Origin: Lewinellaceae bacterium
Lineage (GTDB): Bacteria; Bacteroidota; Bacteroidia; Chitinophagales; Saprospiraceae
Direction of reading: 5' to 3'
Length of the DNA stretch: 64,000 nucleotides
NCBI GenBank assembly: GCA_020636195.1
Contig: JACJYH010000003.1
Coordinates: 124,001 to 188,000 of the forward strand
Below are positions 28,114 through 37,747 of the stretch, in pieces. The notes beneath the pieces were generated by a model. The model had not been told where the DNA came from. It did not search any database and worked only from the letters and a program-made list of their open reading frames with translations. The first letter of the stretch is position 1, and the number at the start of each line of letters is the position of its first letter. Position numbers and translations under genes: made by a program.

Positions 28114-28584
28114 ATGAAAATCAAGCAATTAACATCCATTTATTTTTTTGCAATATCACTTATTCTGCTCCTGACATCAGGCTGCAAACCCGAAATTTGT
28201 TGTGTTGATATTGATGTAAATGTAGGAATACTATACAAAAATAAAAACGGAGAGAACTTGATCAATAGTAGTTCTGACTTCAAGGAGTCTAATATAAAAA
28301 TCTATTACAAAAATAAGGACAATTTTGAGTACGTGTATAATAGCAATCTTGATGCCCCAAATATGCATTCTGTACAAACTGATCCATCAGGAAATCTCAT
28401 TTTAATTGTTTCCCCATCTAATTATTACGATGGAAATACATCTACCACCTTGGTCGCTTTGAATCCAACTACCGTGGACACTTTATTTTGCGAATTTACT
28501 TTGACTGAAAACCAACAAATCTGCAAAAAAGCATGGCTCAATGGTGTTGAGATGGAAAATAGGTTTATCGAGGTAGAAAAATAA
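28114..28584 (+). CDS. Lipoprotein of unknown function
   Basis: 156 residues from the ATG at 28114. The signal MKIKQLTSIYFFAISLILLLTSGC has a type II signal peptidase box (LTSGC). A CC pair follows soon after (KPEICCVD). The rest is beta-rich (VNVGILYKNKNGENLI, SNIKIYYKNKDNFEYVYN, GNLILIVSPSNYYDG, FCEFTLTENQQICKKAWLNG), possibly an Ig-like fold, and carries a second Cys pair near the end. No family is recognised. Confidence 0.55.
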   Translation: MKIKQLTSIYFFAISLILLLTSGCKPEICCVDIDVNVGILYKNKNGENLINSSSDFKESNIKIYYKNKDNFEYVYNSNLDAPNMHSVQTDPSGNLILIVSPSNYYDGNTSTTLVALNPTTVDTLFCEFTLTENQQICKKAWLNGVEMENRFIEVEK

Positions 28585-28706
28585 GTTTTTTTGCCTACAT
28601 AGAATACTTCATTATTGAAATTAGGAAGTGAGGAAATCGGTCATCTTCATCCAATACATAACATGAAATCAATGTGCATTAGAAAATCTTTAAGATTGTG
28701 ACAACA

Positions 28707-30134
28707 TCACTGCACAGGCACACGAAAAGTGTAAGGAAATTCTCCGGGATAGTCTTGATAAAACCCTTCTAATACTACAACCTCACCTTTTAATTCTGTA
28801 AATTTCAAAATACAATCTTTAGCAGATGATATTGGTTGATTATTTATTTTAGTGATGATATAATTAGGTTCCATCTTTGATTTTCCACAAGGGCCATTCC
28901 AAGTTACACTCACCACTTTCACTCCATGTTGCGCCAAGACTGCTTTTTCAAGTCCGTCCATATCTCTTATTTCTAACCCTAGGTTTTTTAAGATACCATC
29001 CTTAAAAATGGCTATTTCTTCAGATGTATTGATGTGGTTTTTCAGGGTTAGTTGTGCGTCTTTTTTCATACCATCACGGACGTATTCCACAGAAATTTTA
29101 TCACCCGGCTTAAATGTGCCCAAATATTCCATGAACTCAGAGATACTTCCAATACTTTTTGCATTGATCGCACAGATCACATCGTCTATTTTCATCGAAG
29201 CATCAGAGGCACTTCCATTCTTATTCACAGAAACAATGCGCACTCCTTTTATATTCTTTAACTTAAATTCCTCTGCAACTTTTTGATCTACATTCTCGAT
29301 TTCTATACCAAGCCAACCTCTCTGAACGACGCCATAGTTTTTGATATCCGTAAATACTTTTCTAACAATATTTACAGGAACAGCAAATGAAAACCCTTCA
29401 TAATTACCTGAATTTGAAACTATTGCAGAAGAAATACCAACCAGTTTTCCATCCGTATTTAGCAATGCACCGCCTGAATTACCATGATTGATCGCTGCAT
29501 CTGTCTGAATGTAAGATTCTATTCCTTGACTTGACAACAGATTCAAATTTCTATGCTTTGCACTGACGATGCCGGCAGTCACAGTGGATTGCAACTTAAA
29601 CGGATTTCCTATTGCTAAAACCCATTCACCAACTCTGAGTGAATCTGAGTCAAACATCATCACATAAGGTAAGTGCTCCGCTTCAATTTTCAAAACTGCC
29701 AAATCCGTAAATTCATCGGTACCTAACACTTTACCAACCAATGTTCTTTTGTCATCCAATGTAATTTCTATGCGTTCCGCATCAGCTATAACATGGTAAT
29801 TAGTAATGATATAGCCATCAGAAGTCAAAATCACACCTGATCCTGTTTGTATGGATTGCAAAGGTCCATTTTTTATTGACCTGACATATACCACAGATTT
29901 CACACCTAGCAAAGCTGCATCAGTAAAATCCGTTGGTGAAGATGATGTAAAAAGACGCTTGAAATTTTCTGACACCAGAATTTCATTTTCAGCCACAAAA
30001 CGCGCATCAGATTGATATGATGTCTCTATAGCTTTTATTCTATAATGATCATACATGAACACAACTGTAAGAGCTGTAACCACAGCAACCACAAAGGACA
30101 ATGCCAAACTTAGTAAAATTGGCCTTTTGTTCAT
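28707..30134 (-). CDS. HtrA/Deg-family periplasmic serine protease
   Basis: 475 residues with an N-terminal signal anchor (ILLSLALSFVVAVVTALTVVF). Trypsin-like core with catalytic His in GYIITNYHVIADAE, Asp in EFTDLAVLKIEA and Ser in HGNSGGALLNTDGKLVGI, then two PDZ domains (about 280-370 with GWLGIEIENVDQKVAEEF, and about 385-470). It is a protein quality-control protease/chaperone in the periplasm. Its ATG follows directly on the stop codon of the lytic transglycosylase gene (no gap), so these belong to one transcription unit with the genes upstream. It is the last gene of that minus-strand run. Confidence 0.9.
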   Translation of the reverse strand: MNKRPILLSLALSFVVAVVTALTVVFMYDHYRIKAIETSYQSDARFVAENEILVSENFKRLFTSSSPTDFTDAALLGVKSVVYVRSIKNGPLQSIQTGSGVILTSDGYIITNYHVIADAERIEITLDDKRTLVGKVLGTDEFTDLAVLKIEAEHLPYVMMFDSDSLRVGEWVLAIGNPFKLQSTVTAGIVSAKHRNLNLLSSQGIESYIQTDAAINHGNSGGALLNTDGKLVGISSAIVSNSGNYEGFSFAVPVNIVRKVFTDIKNYGVVQRGWLGIEIENVDQKVAEEFKLKNIKGVRIVSVNKNGSASDASMKIDDVICAINAKSIGSISEFMEYLGTFKPGDKISVEYVRDGMKKDAQLTLKNHINTSEEIAIFKDGILKNLGLEIRDMDGLEKAVLAQHGVKVVSVTWNGPCGKSKMEPNYIITKINNQPISSAKDCILKFTELKGEVVVLEGFYQDYPGEFPYTFRVPVQ

Positions 30135-31055
30135 TTAGGAAGGGATTTTTATGATATAGCTTTTCCCTTGAGGTACGTCCAATTTATTGTTGATAAGCCA
30201 AGGATTGTAATATTTCAAAAGCCGATATGTAGTGCCAAATTGGTGTGCAAAATCCGCCAAACTTTGAATATTTTCTGTAACTACTATTTCCTTTAGTGAT
30301 GGATGTGGCATGTATTTTTCGTAATCTTCAATATAAAATCCAAAATCAGTAGGATTAGACAGAATCTCTTTGAAGGCGATGATCCTGAATACATATCGGG
30401 ATGTTTCATCATTAACATTGAGGTTGTAATATGAATTCTCCTTTTGTTCGATCAATGCTTTCGCATAAGCAGTCGGACCAACATTATATGCGCCGGCTGC
30501 ATCAGTCCAAGTACCAAACCTTTCATGCAATTGTTTGATATACTGACATGCAGCTAATGTGGACTTTTCAAGATGCATGCGTTCATCAACATCCTGATTC
30601 AATTCCAAGTTCAGCTCTGAAGCTGTCCCTTTCATAAACTGCCAGTACCCTTTTGCGCCGGAACCGGAAGTAGGATTTCTCAATCCGCTTTCTGCTACAG
30701 CCAAATATTTAAAATCGTCCGGCACACCTTCACGTTGAAGGATTTTTTCGACCTCAGGGAAATATTTGTAAGCCAATTTTAAGTGAAGTAAAGTGGATGA
30801 CTGCCAGTACGCATTGACGTTCAATTCTCTATCGAGCCTTTCATAGGTATCTTCATTTAACGGTACCGGCTCCCCGGCAAAATCAAACTTTTTATCTAAT
30901 TTTACACTGGCCACTTGTTGTGGAAGGTTGAAAAATTTGGCCATGCTACCCTTTGAATTGGGTGATAGAGATAGAAAAGTAACTCCTATTAATAACCCAA
31001 ATACGGTCATTATTATACCAAATGGTTTTTTTGACTTTATAACTTTATCTATCAT
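30135..31055 (-). CDS. Lytic transglycosylase (SLT domain) with LysM-like C-terminus
   Basis: 306 residues from the ATG at 31055. Signal anchor (FGIIMTVFGLLIGVTFLSL), then an SLT/MltD-type domain: catalytic Glu in YLAVAESGLRN, GAKGYWQFMKGTA, and AGAYNVGPTAY (about 110-220). A LysM-like segment closes the protein (VTENIQSLADFAHQFGTTY, LDVPQGKSYIIKIP). It cleaves peptidoglycan glycan strands to 1,6-anhydro ends. The start codon overlaps the stop of the DUF2480 gene (TGATG), so it is translated in coupling with it. Neighbour HtrA begins at the next base after its stop. Confidence 0.88.
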   Translation of the reverse strand: MIDKVIKSKKPFGIIMTVFGLLIGVTFLSLSPNSKGSMAKFFNLPQQVASVKLDKKFDFAGEPVPLNEDTYERLDRELNVNAYWQSSTLLHLKLAYKYFPEVEKILQREGVPDDFKYLAVAESGLRNPTSGSGAKGYWQFMKGTASELNLELNQDVDERMHLEKSTLAACQYIKQLHERFGTWTDAAGAYNVGPTAYAKALIEQKENSYYNLNVNDETSRYVFRIIAFKEILSNPTDFGFYIEDYEKYMPHPSLKEIVVTENIQSLADFAHQFGTTYRLLKYYNPWLINNKLDVPQGKSYIIKIPS

Positions 31056-31567
31056 CAAATATTTCTTGGCCTTTTAAAAATAGGAACAGTGCTACATGGC
31101 TCTCCAAACATCAAGCTCTGAACATGTGGTTTCAAATGGTTCACAATGTCTATATATGCTTGAGCCGGAATTTCTACATCAGCACAACCCTTGATTACCA
31201 CCCTTTTATCCTTATAAGCATCGACATCAAGATTTTCAACTATTTTCATGAAGTGATGCACTAAATAGGCTTCTTTTGTCCCAATAAAAATGGCATTTGC
31301 TTCGTCTGATAAATATTTAGAGATCAACATAAACGACCACAATGGAACTATGGCGTCCGCACTATTCTGAATTAAAACAATTTTATCATGGTATTGTGTC
31401 CAATCAACCATCTTGAGACTTTCTCTAAACTCTTTCTCTTTGAGAATCAACCCATGAAAAAGAAAGTCCTTGATATCTAGGATAACCATCTCTTTATCAG
31501 GATAATATCTCCCTAAATCAATGGTAAGTAATCCACTTTCTGCTACGCGATTGATCAAAACATCCAT
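31055..31567 (-). CDS. DUF2480 family protein
   Basis: 170 residues, cytoplasmic. It shows the Bacteroidota-specific DUF2480 pattern: NRVAESGLLTIDLGRYYP near the start, DIKDFLFHGLILKEKEFRE, NSADAIVPLWSFML, YKDKRVVIKGCADVEIP and SLMFGEPCSTVPIFKR at the end. No biochemical function is known to me. The conserved Cys residues in KGCAD and GEPCSTVP suggest a metal or sulphur role. It overlaps the lytic transglycosylase gene by one base. Confidence 0.88.
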   Translation of the reverse strand: MDVLINRVAESGLLTIDLGRYYPDKEMVILDIKDFLFHGLILKEKEFRESLKMVDWTQYHDKIVLIQNSADAIVPLWSFMLISKYLSDEANAIFIGTKEAYLVHHFMKIVENLDVDAYKDKRVVIKGCADVEIPAQAYIDIVNHLKPHVQSLMFGEPCSTVPIFKRPRNI

Positions 31568-31718
31568 GATTTAATTAACGCAACTTTTCAAGTAATGTTT
31601 TACACTGCACTGAAATCATGCCTTTACGCTGTAAAAAACACATTGATTTCAATTAATATATATATAATTTTAATATATGAATGTAAATTCGTTAGGTCAA
31701 ACTGGAATTGCAAATAAT

Positions 31719-32258
31719 TTATGACAGGTTTGGAACTACATCCTTCAATTTTGGAAGATCCTCTACAGACTTTAATCCAAAATAGTCTAAAAATTTATGC
31801 GACGTTTGGTATATTAATGGTCTTCCCGGACCATCACTTCTGCCCACAATCTCAACTAAGTCCTTTTCCATCAATTTTTGGACGGCATAATCACAATTCA
31901 CGCCTCTGATAGATTCTATGTCTGTCTTTGTAACAGGCTGTTTATACGCAATGATACTCAATGTTTCCAATGCAGATTTTGACAATTTTTTATTGACATT
32001 CAGTTTTAAGTAATGACCGATTGTATCATGGTAACTGCCTTTTGTCAAAAATCTAAAACCAGCATTCATCTCCACAACTTCAAATGGAAAATCAGCATGA
32101 CCATACTTCAATACTATCCTATCCAATGCTTGCCGGAGTGCGTCATCCGTCACCGAAGTTTGGAAATGTGCTTCCAATACTTCTTTGATTTCATCAAAAC
32201 TTATCCCTTGTGATGATGCAAAAATCAAACTTTCGATATGCAGATCAAGTTGATTCAA
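31719..32258 (-). CDS. scpB: Segregation and condensation protein B
   Basis: 179 residues from a TTG start at 32258, 12 bases after the yqeY stop. Two winged-helix domains typical of ScpB: LHIESLIFASSQGISFDEI, FEVVEMNAGFRFLTKGSYH, LSKSALETLSIIAYKQPVTKTDIESIRGV (the family hallmark, in part), and GRSDGPGRPLIYQTSHKFLDYFGL. ScpB dimers join ScpA and the SMC ATPase in chromosome condensation. scpA and smc are not in the window. The DUF2480 gene follows after 150 bases. Confidence 0.9.
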   Translation of the reverse strand: MNQLDLHIESLIFASSQGISFDEIKEVLEAHFQTSVTDDALRQALDRIVLKYGHADFPFEVVEMNAGFRFLTKGSYHDTIGHYLKLNVNKKLSKSALETLSIIAYKQPVTKTDIESIRGVNCDYAVQKLMEKDLVEIVGRSDGPGRPLIYQTSHKFLDYFGLKSVEDLPKLKDVVPNLS

Positions 32259-32270
32259 ACCTAAAGATTT

Positions 32271-32720
32271 TTAAGAACTCAGTAAATTCTTAACAGTTTC
32301 TGCTATGGTTTTACCGTCCGCTTTTCCTGCTAATTTTGCATTGGCAGCTCCGATAACCTTACCCATATCTTTGATGGTCAAATCGCCCATACCACTCATA
32401 ATTTCAGAAATGGCTGATTTCAATTCATCAGTAGTCAATGGTTTAGGAAGGTAATTTTGCAACACATCTATTTCTTCTTGTTCTATTTTTGCTAATTCTT
32501 CCCTACCCTGCTTGATAAAAATGTCTAACGAATCTTGGCGTTGTTTTACCAATTTTTGAAGCATCTTGATGGCTTTTTCATCTGTCAATTCTTCACCTGA
32601 TCCATCCGTTTTTTGTAGTAAGATGGCCGCTTTTATTGACCTTAATGTTCTCGTTGCAGCCTGATCTTTTGCTTTCATAGCTTCCTTCAGACCTTCGTTT
32701 ATTTTTGTTTCAAAACTCAT
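32271..32720 (-). CDS. GatB/YqeY-domain protein
   Basis: 149 residues from the ATG at 32720. The whole protein is one YqeY domain: INEGLKEAMKAKDQAATRTLRSIKAAI, LVKQRQDSLDIFIKQGREELA, EIDVLQNYLPKPLT, GDLTIKDMGKVIGAANAKLAGKADG in order. It is related to the tail domain of the GatB amidotransferase subunit, which contacts tRNA; the role of the free-standing protein is uncertain. It lies between rsmA (26 bases upstream) and scpB (12 bases downstream), so the three are probably one operon. Confidence 0.9.
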   Translation of the reverse strand: MSFETKINEGLKEAMKAKDQAATRTLRSIKAAILLQKTDGSGEELTDEKAIKMLQKLVKQRQDSLDIFIKQGREELAKIEQEEIDVLQNYLPKPLTTDELKSAISEIMSGMGDLTIKDMGKVIGAANAKLAGKADGKTIAETVKNLLSS

Positions 32721-32745
32721 GAACACGTGTATTTTGTTATAAAAA

Positions 32746-33516
32746 TTAATTTTTACTTTTGATCAATTCTGTGATATAAACAAATTCATCGACGCCAAGT
32801 TGCTCAGGACGTTGATTAAATATTGGGTTATCAACTAAATCAGTGTTTTGGATAAATGATTTGAGGGTATTTCTCAGCATTTTTCTACGCTGGCCAAAGC
32901 TCTGTTTTACAATAGAACGAAACAATTTTTCATTTGATTTTACACGAGGTTCAGCAAGCCTTTCCAGCCTGATGACGCTAGACATCACCTGTGGAGGTGG
33001 ATTGAATGATTCCGGCGAAATATCAAACAATGAGGTACCTTCATAGTATGCTTGAACTAAGACACTTATGATGCCGTATGTTTTTGAGCCAGGCGGCGAT
33101 ACTATCCTATCAGCTACTTCTTTTTGAAACATTCCTACCATTTCCGGAATCAACAGATGGTGGTCTAACATTGCAAAAATGATCTGAGACGAAATATTGT
33201 AGGGATAATTTCCGATCAATGCAAATGACTCTCCATCAAACACCTTCGACAAATCAAGTTTTAAAAAATCTTGGAAGAGAATTTGGTCTTCGCTCAGTAT
33301 TTTCGTCTTTTGAAGGTACTTTACCATATCTTCATCCGCTTCCACCACTTTAAGATTAGCATCATTCAGCTGAAGAAGCACATTGGTCAAAATACCCTTG
33401 CCCGGCCCAACCTCTAGAATATTTCTTGTAGTTTCGAGTGTCAGGCTTTGAGCGATTTTCTGCGATATAGATTCGCTTTTCAGGAAATGTTGACCATATG
33501 ATTTTTTTGGTCTCAT
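32746..33516 (-). CDS. rsmA: 16S rRNA dimethyladenosine transferase
   Basis: 256 residues from the ATG at 33516. It methylates two adjacent adenines near the 3' end of 16S rRNA during small-subunit assembly. Seen: KKSYGQHFLKSE (family N-terminus), SAM motif LEVGPGKGILT, acidic motif KVVEADEDMV, target-base motif GNYPYNISSQI, and the C-terminal part with FGQRRKMLRNTLK. The -7 element TACTTTTG (33543-33536) sits 20 bases before this ATG and supports it over earlier alternatives. It is the first gene of the minus-strand run ending with HtrA. Confidence 0.93.
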   Translation of the reverse strand: MRPKKSYGQHFLKSESISQKIAQSLTLETTRNILEVGPGKGILTNVLLQLNDANLKVVEADEDMVKYLQKTKILSEDQILFQDFLKLDLSKVFDGESFALIGNYPYNISSQIIFAMLDHHLLIPEMVGMFQKEVADRIVSPPGSKTYGIISVLVQAYYEGTSLFDISPESFNPPPQVMSSVIRLERLAEPRVKSNEKLFRSIVKQSFGQRRKMLRNTLKSFIQNTDLVDNPIFNQRPEQLGVDEFVYITELIKSKN

Positions 33517-33535
33517 GCAGATATATGTTACGTTG

Positions 33536-33543
33536 CAAAAGTA
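33536..33543 (-). promoter_or_regulatory. -7 element of the rsmA promoter
   Basis: TACTTTTG on the minus strand matches TAnnTTTG. The -33 box is poor. A start near 33529 would leave about 13 bases before the rsmA ATG. Confidence 0.4.
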
Positions 33544-33707
33544 CAAAAAGTACCTGACTAAAGATATTTTAGAACAACTATGTCCTAATAACCATCAAAA
33601 AATTGTGTCCGCAATACTTTTTCTATTTTTTATACACAGTAGATATATTGTCAAATACATATGTGAAAAGTTTATATTTTTATTAGTTTTACACAAAAAT
33701 TAGATGC

Positions 33708-35045
33708 ATGCGACAACAGTTATATAACTTTCTGAATCTCCACAATGGCGAAGAAGACAAGAAGGTTGTTTATGAAAACATCAGGTCGAACATAAGTTTT
33801 AGAGGCTCAAACTTGTGGATTCTCATGTGCGCAGTGGTGATCGCTTCTATAGGTTTAAATGTAAATTCTACCGCTGTAGTCATCGGTGCCATGTTGATCT
33901 CACCTCTCATGGGTCCGATCGTTGGCGCCGGATTTGCCTTGGGAACTTACGATTTTGAATTGTTGAAAAAATCGGGTAAAAACCTATTGATTGCTACTTT
34001 TGCAAGTTTGTTTGTTGCAGCCGCATACTTTTATATCAGTCCATTCAAAGAGACACAATCAGAGCTACTTTCCAGAACATCACCCACCATTTATGATGTT
34101 TTAATTGCTTTTTTCGGTGGAATGGCAGGCATCATTGCATTGACAAGGGTGGAAAAAGGGAATCCAATTCCAGGTGTTGCCATCGCTACGGCATTGATGC
34201 CTCCACTATGTACGGCAGGCTTTGCCATTTCTATTGGAAATTTCAGGTATTTTCTAGGTGCATTTTATTTATATACTATTAATTGTTTCTTTATTTGCAT
34301 TGCTACATTTATGATAATCAAATATTTACGTTATCGTCCCGTAGAATTTCCAAATGAGGTATTAGCAAAAAGAATCAGATATGGCATTACAACGCTTATC
34401 TTCGTATTGATCATTCCAAGTACCTATTTGGCATATGATCTCATCAATGAGAGAAAGTTTTACCAAGACGTTCAAAATTTTGTAACTGAAGTATTCATCA
34501 AAAACGGCCATGGTATTATTTACAATTCAACAAAATTTCACACATCACCACATACCATTGAACTAGCCTTTTATAATGAAAATTCTTTTACTCAAGAAGA
34601 AGTGGACAGTCTCAATGCCATATTGAATAGGTATCATCTTGAAAACACAAAATTGATCATCAAAAGCAAAGAAGAAACGAAAGAGCCATTAGATCAAAAT
34701 ATTCTGACTCCACTACAAGAAAAAGAGATAGAAATCAATGCATTAACCCAAAAAATTCAAAATATGAAAAATCCGCAGGAAAATTTTTTACACGAATTAT
34801 ATATCCTATTTCCGGAAATTTCACAGGCATCTTGGGGTATGCAAAACATGCTCATAGGAAAAGATTCTACCCATCAGATTGGAACCTTGATATACACCAC
34901 AAGCCCAAATTACAATAAGGAGCAATCAGATAAGTTAAAAAAATGGGTAAAGCAAAGACTTCATCAAGATAGCGTCATCATTGTGCCAATGATAACGATT
35001 CCTCCAATTCAAAAAGAGACGAAGAAATCGTCTAAAAGAAAGTAA
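33708..35045 (+). CDS. DUF389 family membrane protein
   Basis: 445 residues. An N-terminal cytoplasmic stretch leads into the DUF389 (TIGR00341-like) membrane domain: IASIGLNVNSTAVVIGAMLISPLMGPIVG (in part), GFALGTYD, GGMAGIIALTRVEKGNPIPGVAIATALMPPLCTAGFAIS, in all about five to six membrane segments within residues 35-245. A hydrophilic C-terminal half contains a coiled-coil-like segment (PLQEKEIEINALTQKIQNM). Function is unknown; a transport role is plausible but unproven. It is a single gene. Confidence 0.85.
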   Translation: MRQQLYNFLNLHNGEEDKKVVYENIRSNISFRGSNLWILMCAVVIASIGLNVNSTAVVIGAMLISPLMGPIVGAGFALGTYDFELLKKSGKNLLIATFASLFVAAAYFYISPFKETQSELLSRTSPTIYDVLIAFFGGMAGIIALTRVEKGNPIPGVAIATALMPPLCTAGFAISIGNFRYFLGAFYLYTINCFFICIATFMIIKYLRYRPVEFPNEVLAKRIRYGITTLIFVLIIPSTYLAYDLINERKFYQDVQNFVTEVFIKNGHGIIYNSTKFHTSPHTIELAFYNENSFTQEEVDSLNAILNRYHLENTKLIIKSKEETKEPLDQNILTPLQEKEIEINALTQKIQNMKNPQENFLHELYILFPEISQASWGMQNMLIGKDSTHQIGTLIYTTSPNYNKEQSDKLKKWVKQRLHQDSVIIVPMITIPPIQKETKKSSKRK

Positions 35046-35047
35046 AA

Positions 35048-35078
35048 TTTGATATATAGGATAATTCTTTTAATTTTG
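35048..35078 (+). promoter_or_regulatory. Promoter of the AgcS symporter gene
   Basis: TTTG (35048-35051), 19 bases, TAATTTTG (35071-35078): full match to the Bacteroidota consensus. Transcription would begin near 35085, leaving 12 bases or more before the candidate ATG codons (35097, 35103, 35112, 35118). The -33 box lies just beyond the DUF389 stop codon. Confidence 0.65.
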
Positions 35079-35096
35079 GTTCTTATTTAAATAAAA

Positions 35097-36731
35097 ATGT
35101 ATATGTGTAGCATGCGAATGACCAAATTTATCTCCTCTTTTTTACTCATCATTGGACTATTTGTTCCCTTTTTGTCCTTTGCACAAGATGATGTAAATGC
35201 CGGAATGGATCAAAAAATTGATAAAGCTTTTCAGCCGATAGCTGATTTCGTAGGATTTATAGTTCTGTATCCGCTAAAATTTGGTGGTTTTGAGATTCCT
35301 ATAATAGTCATTTTGTTGAGTGTGGGAGGTTTGTTCTTTTCCATATATTTTGGTTTTCCTAGTATTTTTAAGTTCAGGTTGGCTACAAAAGTAGTTCAGG
35401 GCACCTATGATGACATAGAGGCCGCAGGTGCAATCGAAACTGTTCCCGGATATGTCCATACATCAGATGGTGATATTGTTGATACCATTAGAGATGAACA
35501 ACATCATGGTGAAGTGTCTCATTTTCAAGCTCTAGCAACTGCGGTTTCAGGTACTGTGGGATTAGGAAACATTGCCGGTGTAGCATTGGCGGTATCCTTA
35601 GGTGGTCCGGGAGCCACGTTCTGGATGATAGTTAGTGGATTATTAGGAATGACTTTAAAATTTGTAGAATGTACACTTGGAGTGCAGTACAGAGAAATAT
35701 CAAGCCAAGGAGTAGTATATGGTGGCCCAATGTATTATCTTTCAAAGGGATTGAGCGAAAAAGGTTATAAAACTTTTGGCAAAGTGTTGGCAATTATATT
35801 TGCTGTGTTGTGTATTGGAGGGTCATTTGGAGGAGGTAATGCTGCTCAATCCAATCAGGCGGCAGCTCAAATTGCTTCGCTTTTCAACTTGAGCAGTGGA
35901 AGTGCCGGATTTTTCATAGGTATAGGGATTGCGATATTGGTTGGTATTACCATCATTGGAGGAATCAAAAGAATAGCCAGTGTTACGGATAAATTGGTAC
36001 CATTGATGGCAATTATTTACGTTACTGCTTGCCTTATAGTAATATTTACACATATCAATCATATCATTCCGGCATTTCAACAGATTTTTTCTGAAGCCTT
36101 TACTCCTAGAGCAGGTGTTGGTGGTATCATTGGTGTCATCGTCCTTGGTTTTAGAAGGGCTGCTTTTTCTAACGAAGCAGGTGCGGGCTCGGCATCTATT
36201 GCCCACTCTGCGGTACGAACAAAGTATTCTGCGTCTGAGGGCTTAGTTGCGTTATTAGAACCATTTATTGATACAGTAATTATTTGCACTATGACAGCAT
36301 TGGTGATTGTTATCTTCAATGTTGATGGTTATTTTGCTTATGGAAGTAGCGCTGTGACTATAAATGGTACAGAATATCAAGGTGCAACATTGACATCATT
36401 GGCATTTTCTGATACGATTTCATGGTTTCCAACGGTACTGACAATTGCAATCTTTTTATTCGCAATTTCTACTATGATTTCTTGGTCTTATTATGGACTT
36501 CAGGCTTGGATGTATCTTTTTGGTAAATCCAAAACCAACGAAATCATTTACAAAGTCATATTTTTAATTTTTATCATTATTGGAGCTTCGGCAAAAATGG
36601 ATTCCGTTTGGGGATTTTCTGATGCAATGATATTGGCTATGGTATTCCCCAACATGATAGGATTGTTCATTTTGTTTCCAATAGTGAAAAAACAATTGGT
36701 TAGATACGAGACAGCAATAAAAAAAGCGTAG
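35097..36731 (+). CDS. Sodium:alanine/glycine symporter (AgcS family)
   Basis: 544 residues. Several ATG codons stand at the start; MTKFISSFLLIIGLFVPFLSFAQ (from 35118) would be a good signal sequence, as is common in Bacteroidota members. The AgcS core then shows HFQALATAVSGTVGLGNIAGVALAVSLGGPGA (in part; the substrate/Na-binding region), GGPMYYLSKGL, GGGNAAQSNQAA, and FRRAAFSNEAGAGSASIAH, with about ten hydrophobic segments ending near LFILFPIV. It imports alanine or glycine with sodium through the inner membrane. It converges with the MscS gene, two bases apart. Confidence 0.92.
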   Translation: MYMCSMRMTKFISSFLLIIGLFVPFLSFAQDDVNAGMDQKIDKAFQPIADFVGFIVLYPLKFGGFEIPIIVILLSVGGLFFSIYFGFPSIFKFRLATKVVQGTYDDIEAAGAIETVPGYVHTSDGDIVDTIRDEQHHGEVSHFQALATAVSGTVGLGNIAGVALAVSLGGPGATFWMIVSGLLGMTLKFVECTLGVQYREISSQGVVYGGPMYYLSKGLSEKGYKTFGKVLAIIFAVLCIGGSFGGGNAAQSNQAAAQIASLFNLSSGSAGFFIGIGIAILVGITIIGGIKRIASVTDKLVPLMAIIYVTACLIVIFTHINHIIPAFQQIFSEAFTPRAGVGGIIGVIVLGFRRAAFSNEAGAGSASIAHSAVRTKYSASEGLVALLEPFIDTVIICTMTALVIVIFNVDGYFAYGSSAVTINGTEYQGATLTSLAFSDTISWFPTVLTIAIFLFAISTMISWSYYGLQAWMYLFGKSKTNEIIYKVIFLIFIIIGASAKMDSVWGFSDAMILAMVFPNMIGLFILFPIVKKQLVRYETAIKKA

Positions 36732-36733
36732 TC

Positions 36734-37606
36734 TTATTTGCTTTGCTTGATCATATTGGCAATGACGCGGATGGTTCTCTTCCTAATTTGCCTCTCTACT
36801 TCTATATCCACTATTTGCAGCGTGTATTGGAATTTCAATACCAGATAATCGTGGTATAAATGGACTATTTTCAAATTGAATGAGTTCTTCTCGATCTTAT
36901 CGTGAAAATCTGACAATGAAGATATTAAAGCTTCTTGCAATGCTTCGATCGTGGAATAATTGGACAAAGAGAGTTCAAAATCTATGCTGATTTTTTTAAT
37001 TTCCTTCTTTGTGTAATTGATAATTTCTGATTGATACACCTTATCATTGGGTAAATAAAGAATGTCATCGTCATCATTCTGAAGCACTACTTTACTCAAA
37101 TTGATATCCAATATTTTGCCTTTGTAGTCCCCAATCTTCACGTAGTCATCGATGTTTAGTTCCTTTGAAAAACTGATAATGATACCATTAATCATATTAG
37201 CTACATAGTCTTTTGATATGATTGCTAGTGCCGCAGCAAAAATACTGATGGACGTCAAAAATTCCCTGAAATTGATACCCCAAAATCCAAAGATCATCAG
37301 CATTATGCCAAATCCTAAGATGATATAATAGATGTTATTGATACCATTGATCACATTATCGGTATATTTATATGCAATTTTTTTACGAAGCCGATACGCC
37401 ATGATCAATAATGCCGTGGCAATATTCAAAATTGTAATAAAAATCAGAAACTGAATCAAGGAATAAAAGAAATCAAAAAAACTACCAAATAATACCTTTT
37501 GGTGTTCAATAACTCCCTTCAAATAATAAAATGTTATCAGCAATGTAAAACGAATCAAGTATCTTACTATAACTTGCCTTATCAACTGCTGCTCCGACCT
37601 ACTCAT
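36734..37606 (-). CDS. MscS-family mechanosensitive channel
   Basis: 290 residues. Three to four membrane segments occupy the first 130 residues, the last one being the pore helix (FLTSISIFAAALAIISKDYVANMINGI, in part). The MscS beta domain follows (LNIDDYVKIGDYKGKILDINLSKVVL with the family pattern, then ILYLPNDKVYQSEIINYT) and a C-terminal alpha-beta domain. It opens under membrane tension to release solutes at osmotic downshock. It is a single gene and its stop is two bases from the AgcS stop. Confidence 0.88.
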   Translation of the reverse strand: MSRSEQQLIRQVIVRYLIRFTLLITFYYLKGVIEHQKVLFGSFFDFFYSLIQFLIFITILNIATALLIMAYRLRKKIAYKYTDNVINGINNIYYIILGFGIMLMIFGFWGINFREFLTSISIFAAALAIISKDYVANMINGIIISFSKELNIDDYVKIGDYKGKILDINLSKVVLQNDDDDILYLPNDKVYQSEIINYTKKEIKKISIDFELSLSNYSTIEALQEALISSLSDFHDKIEKNSFNLKIVHLYHDYLVLKFQYTLQIVDIEVERQIRKRTIRVIANMIKQSK

Positions 37607-37747
37607 ACTTCTGTATTAATACATTTTCAAACTATTAAAAGCTAATTCAATCAGTTTTGTTTACAAATAGGTCAAGAGAACTGTGAGAAATCATTGGCTT
37701 AAAAAACTATCCTTTATCTTCAATATATTATTTCATAGAAATTTGGA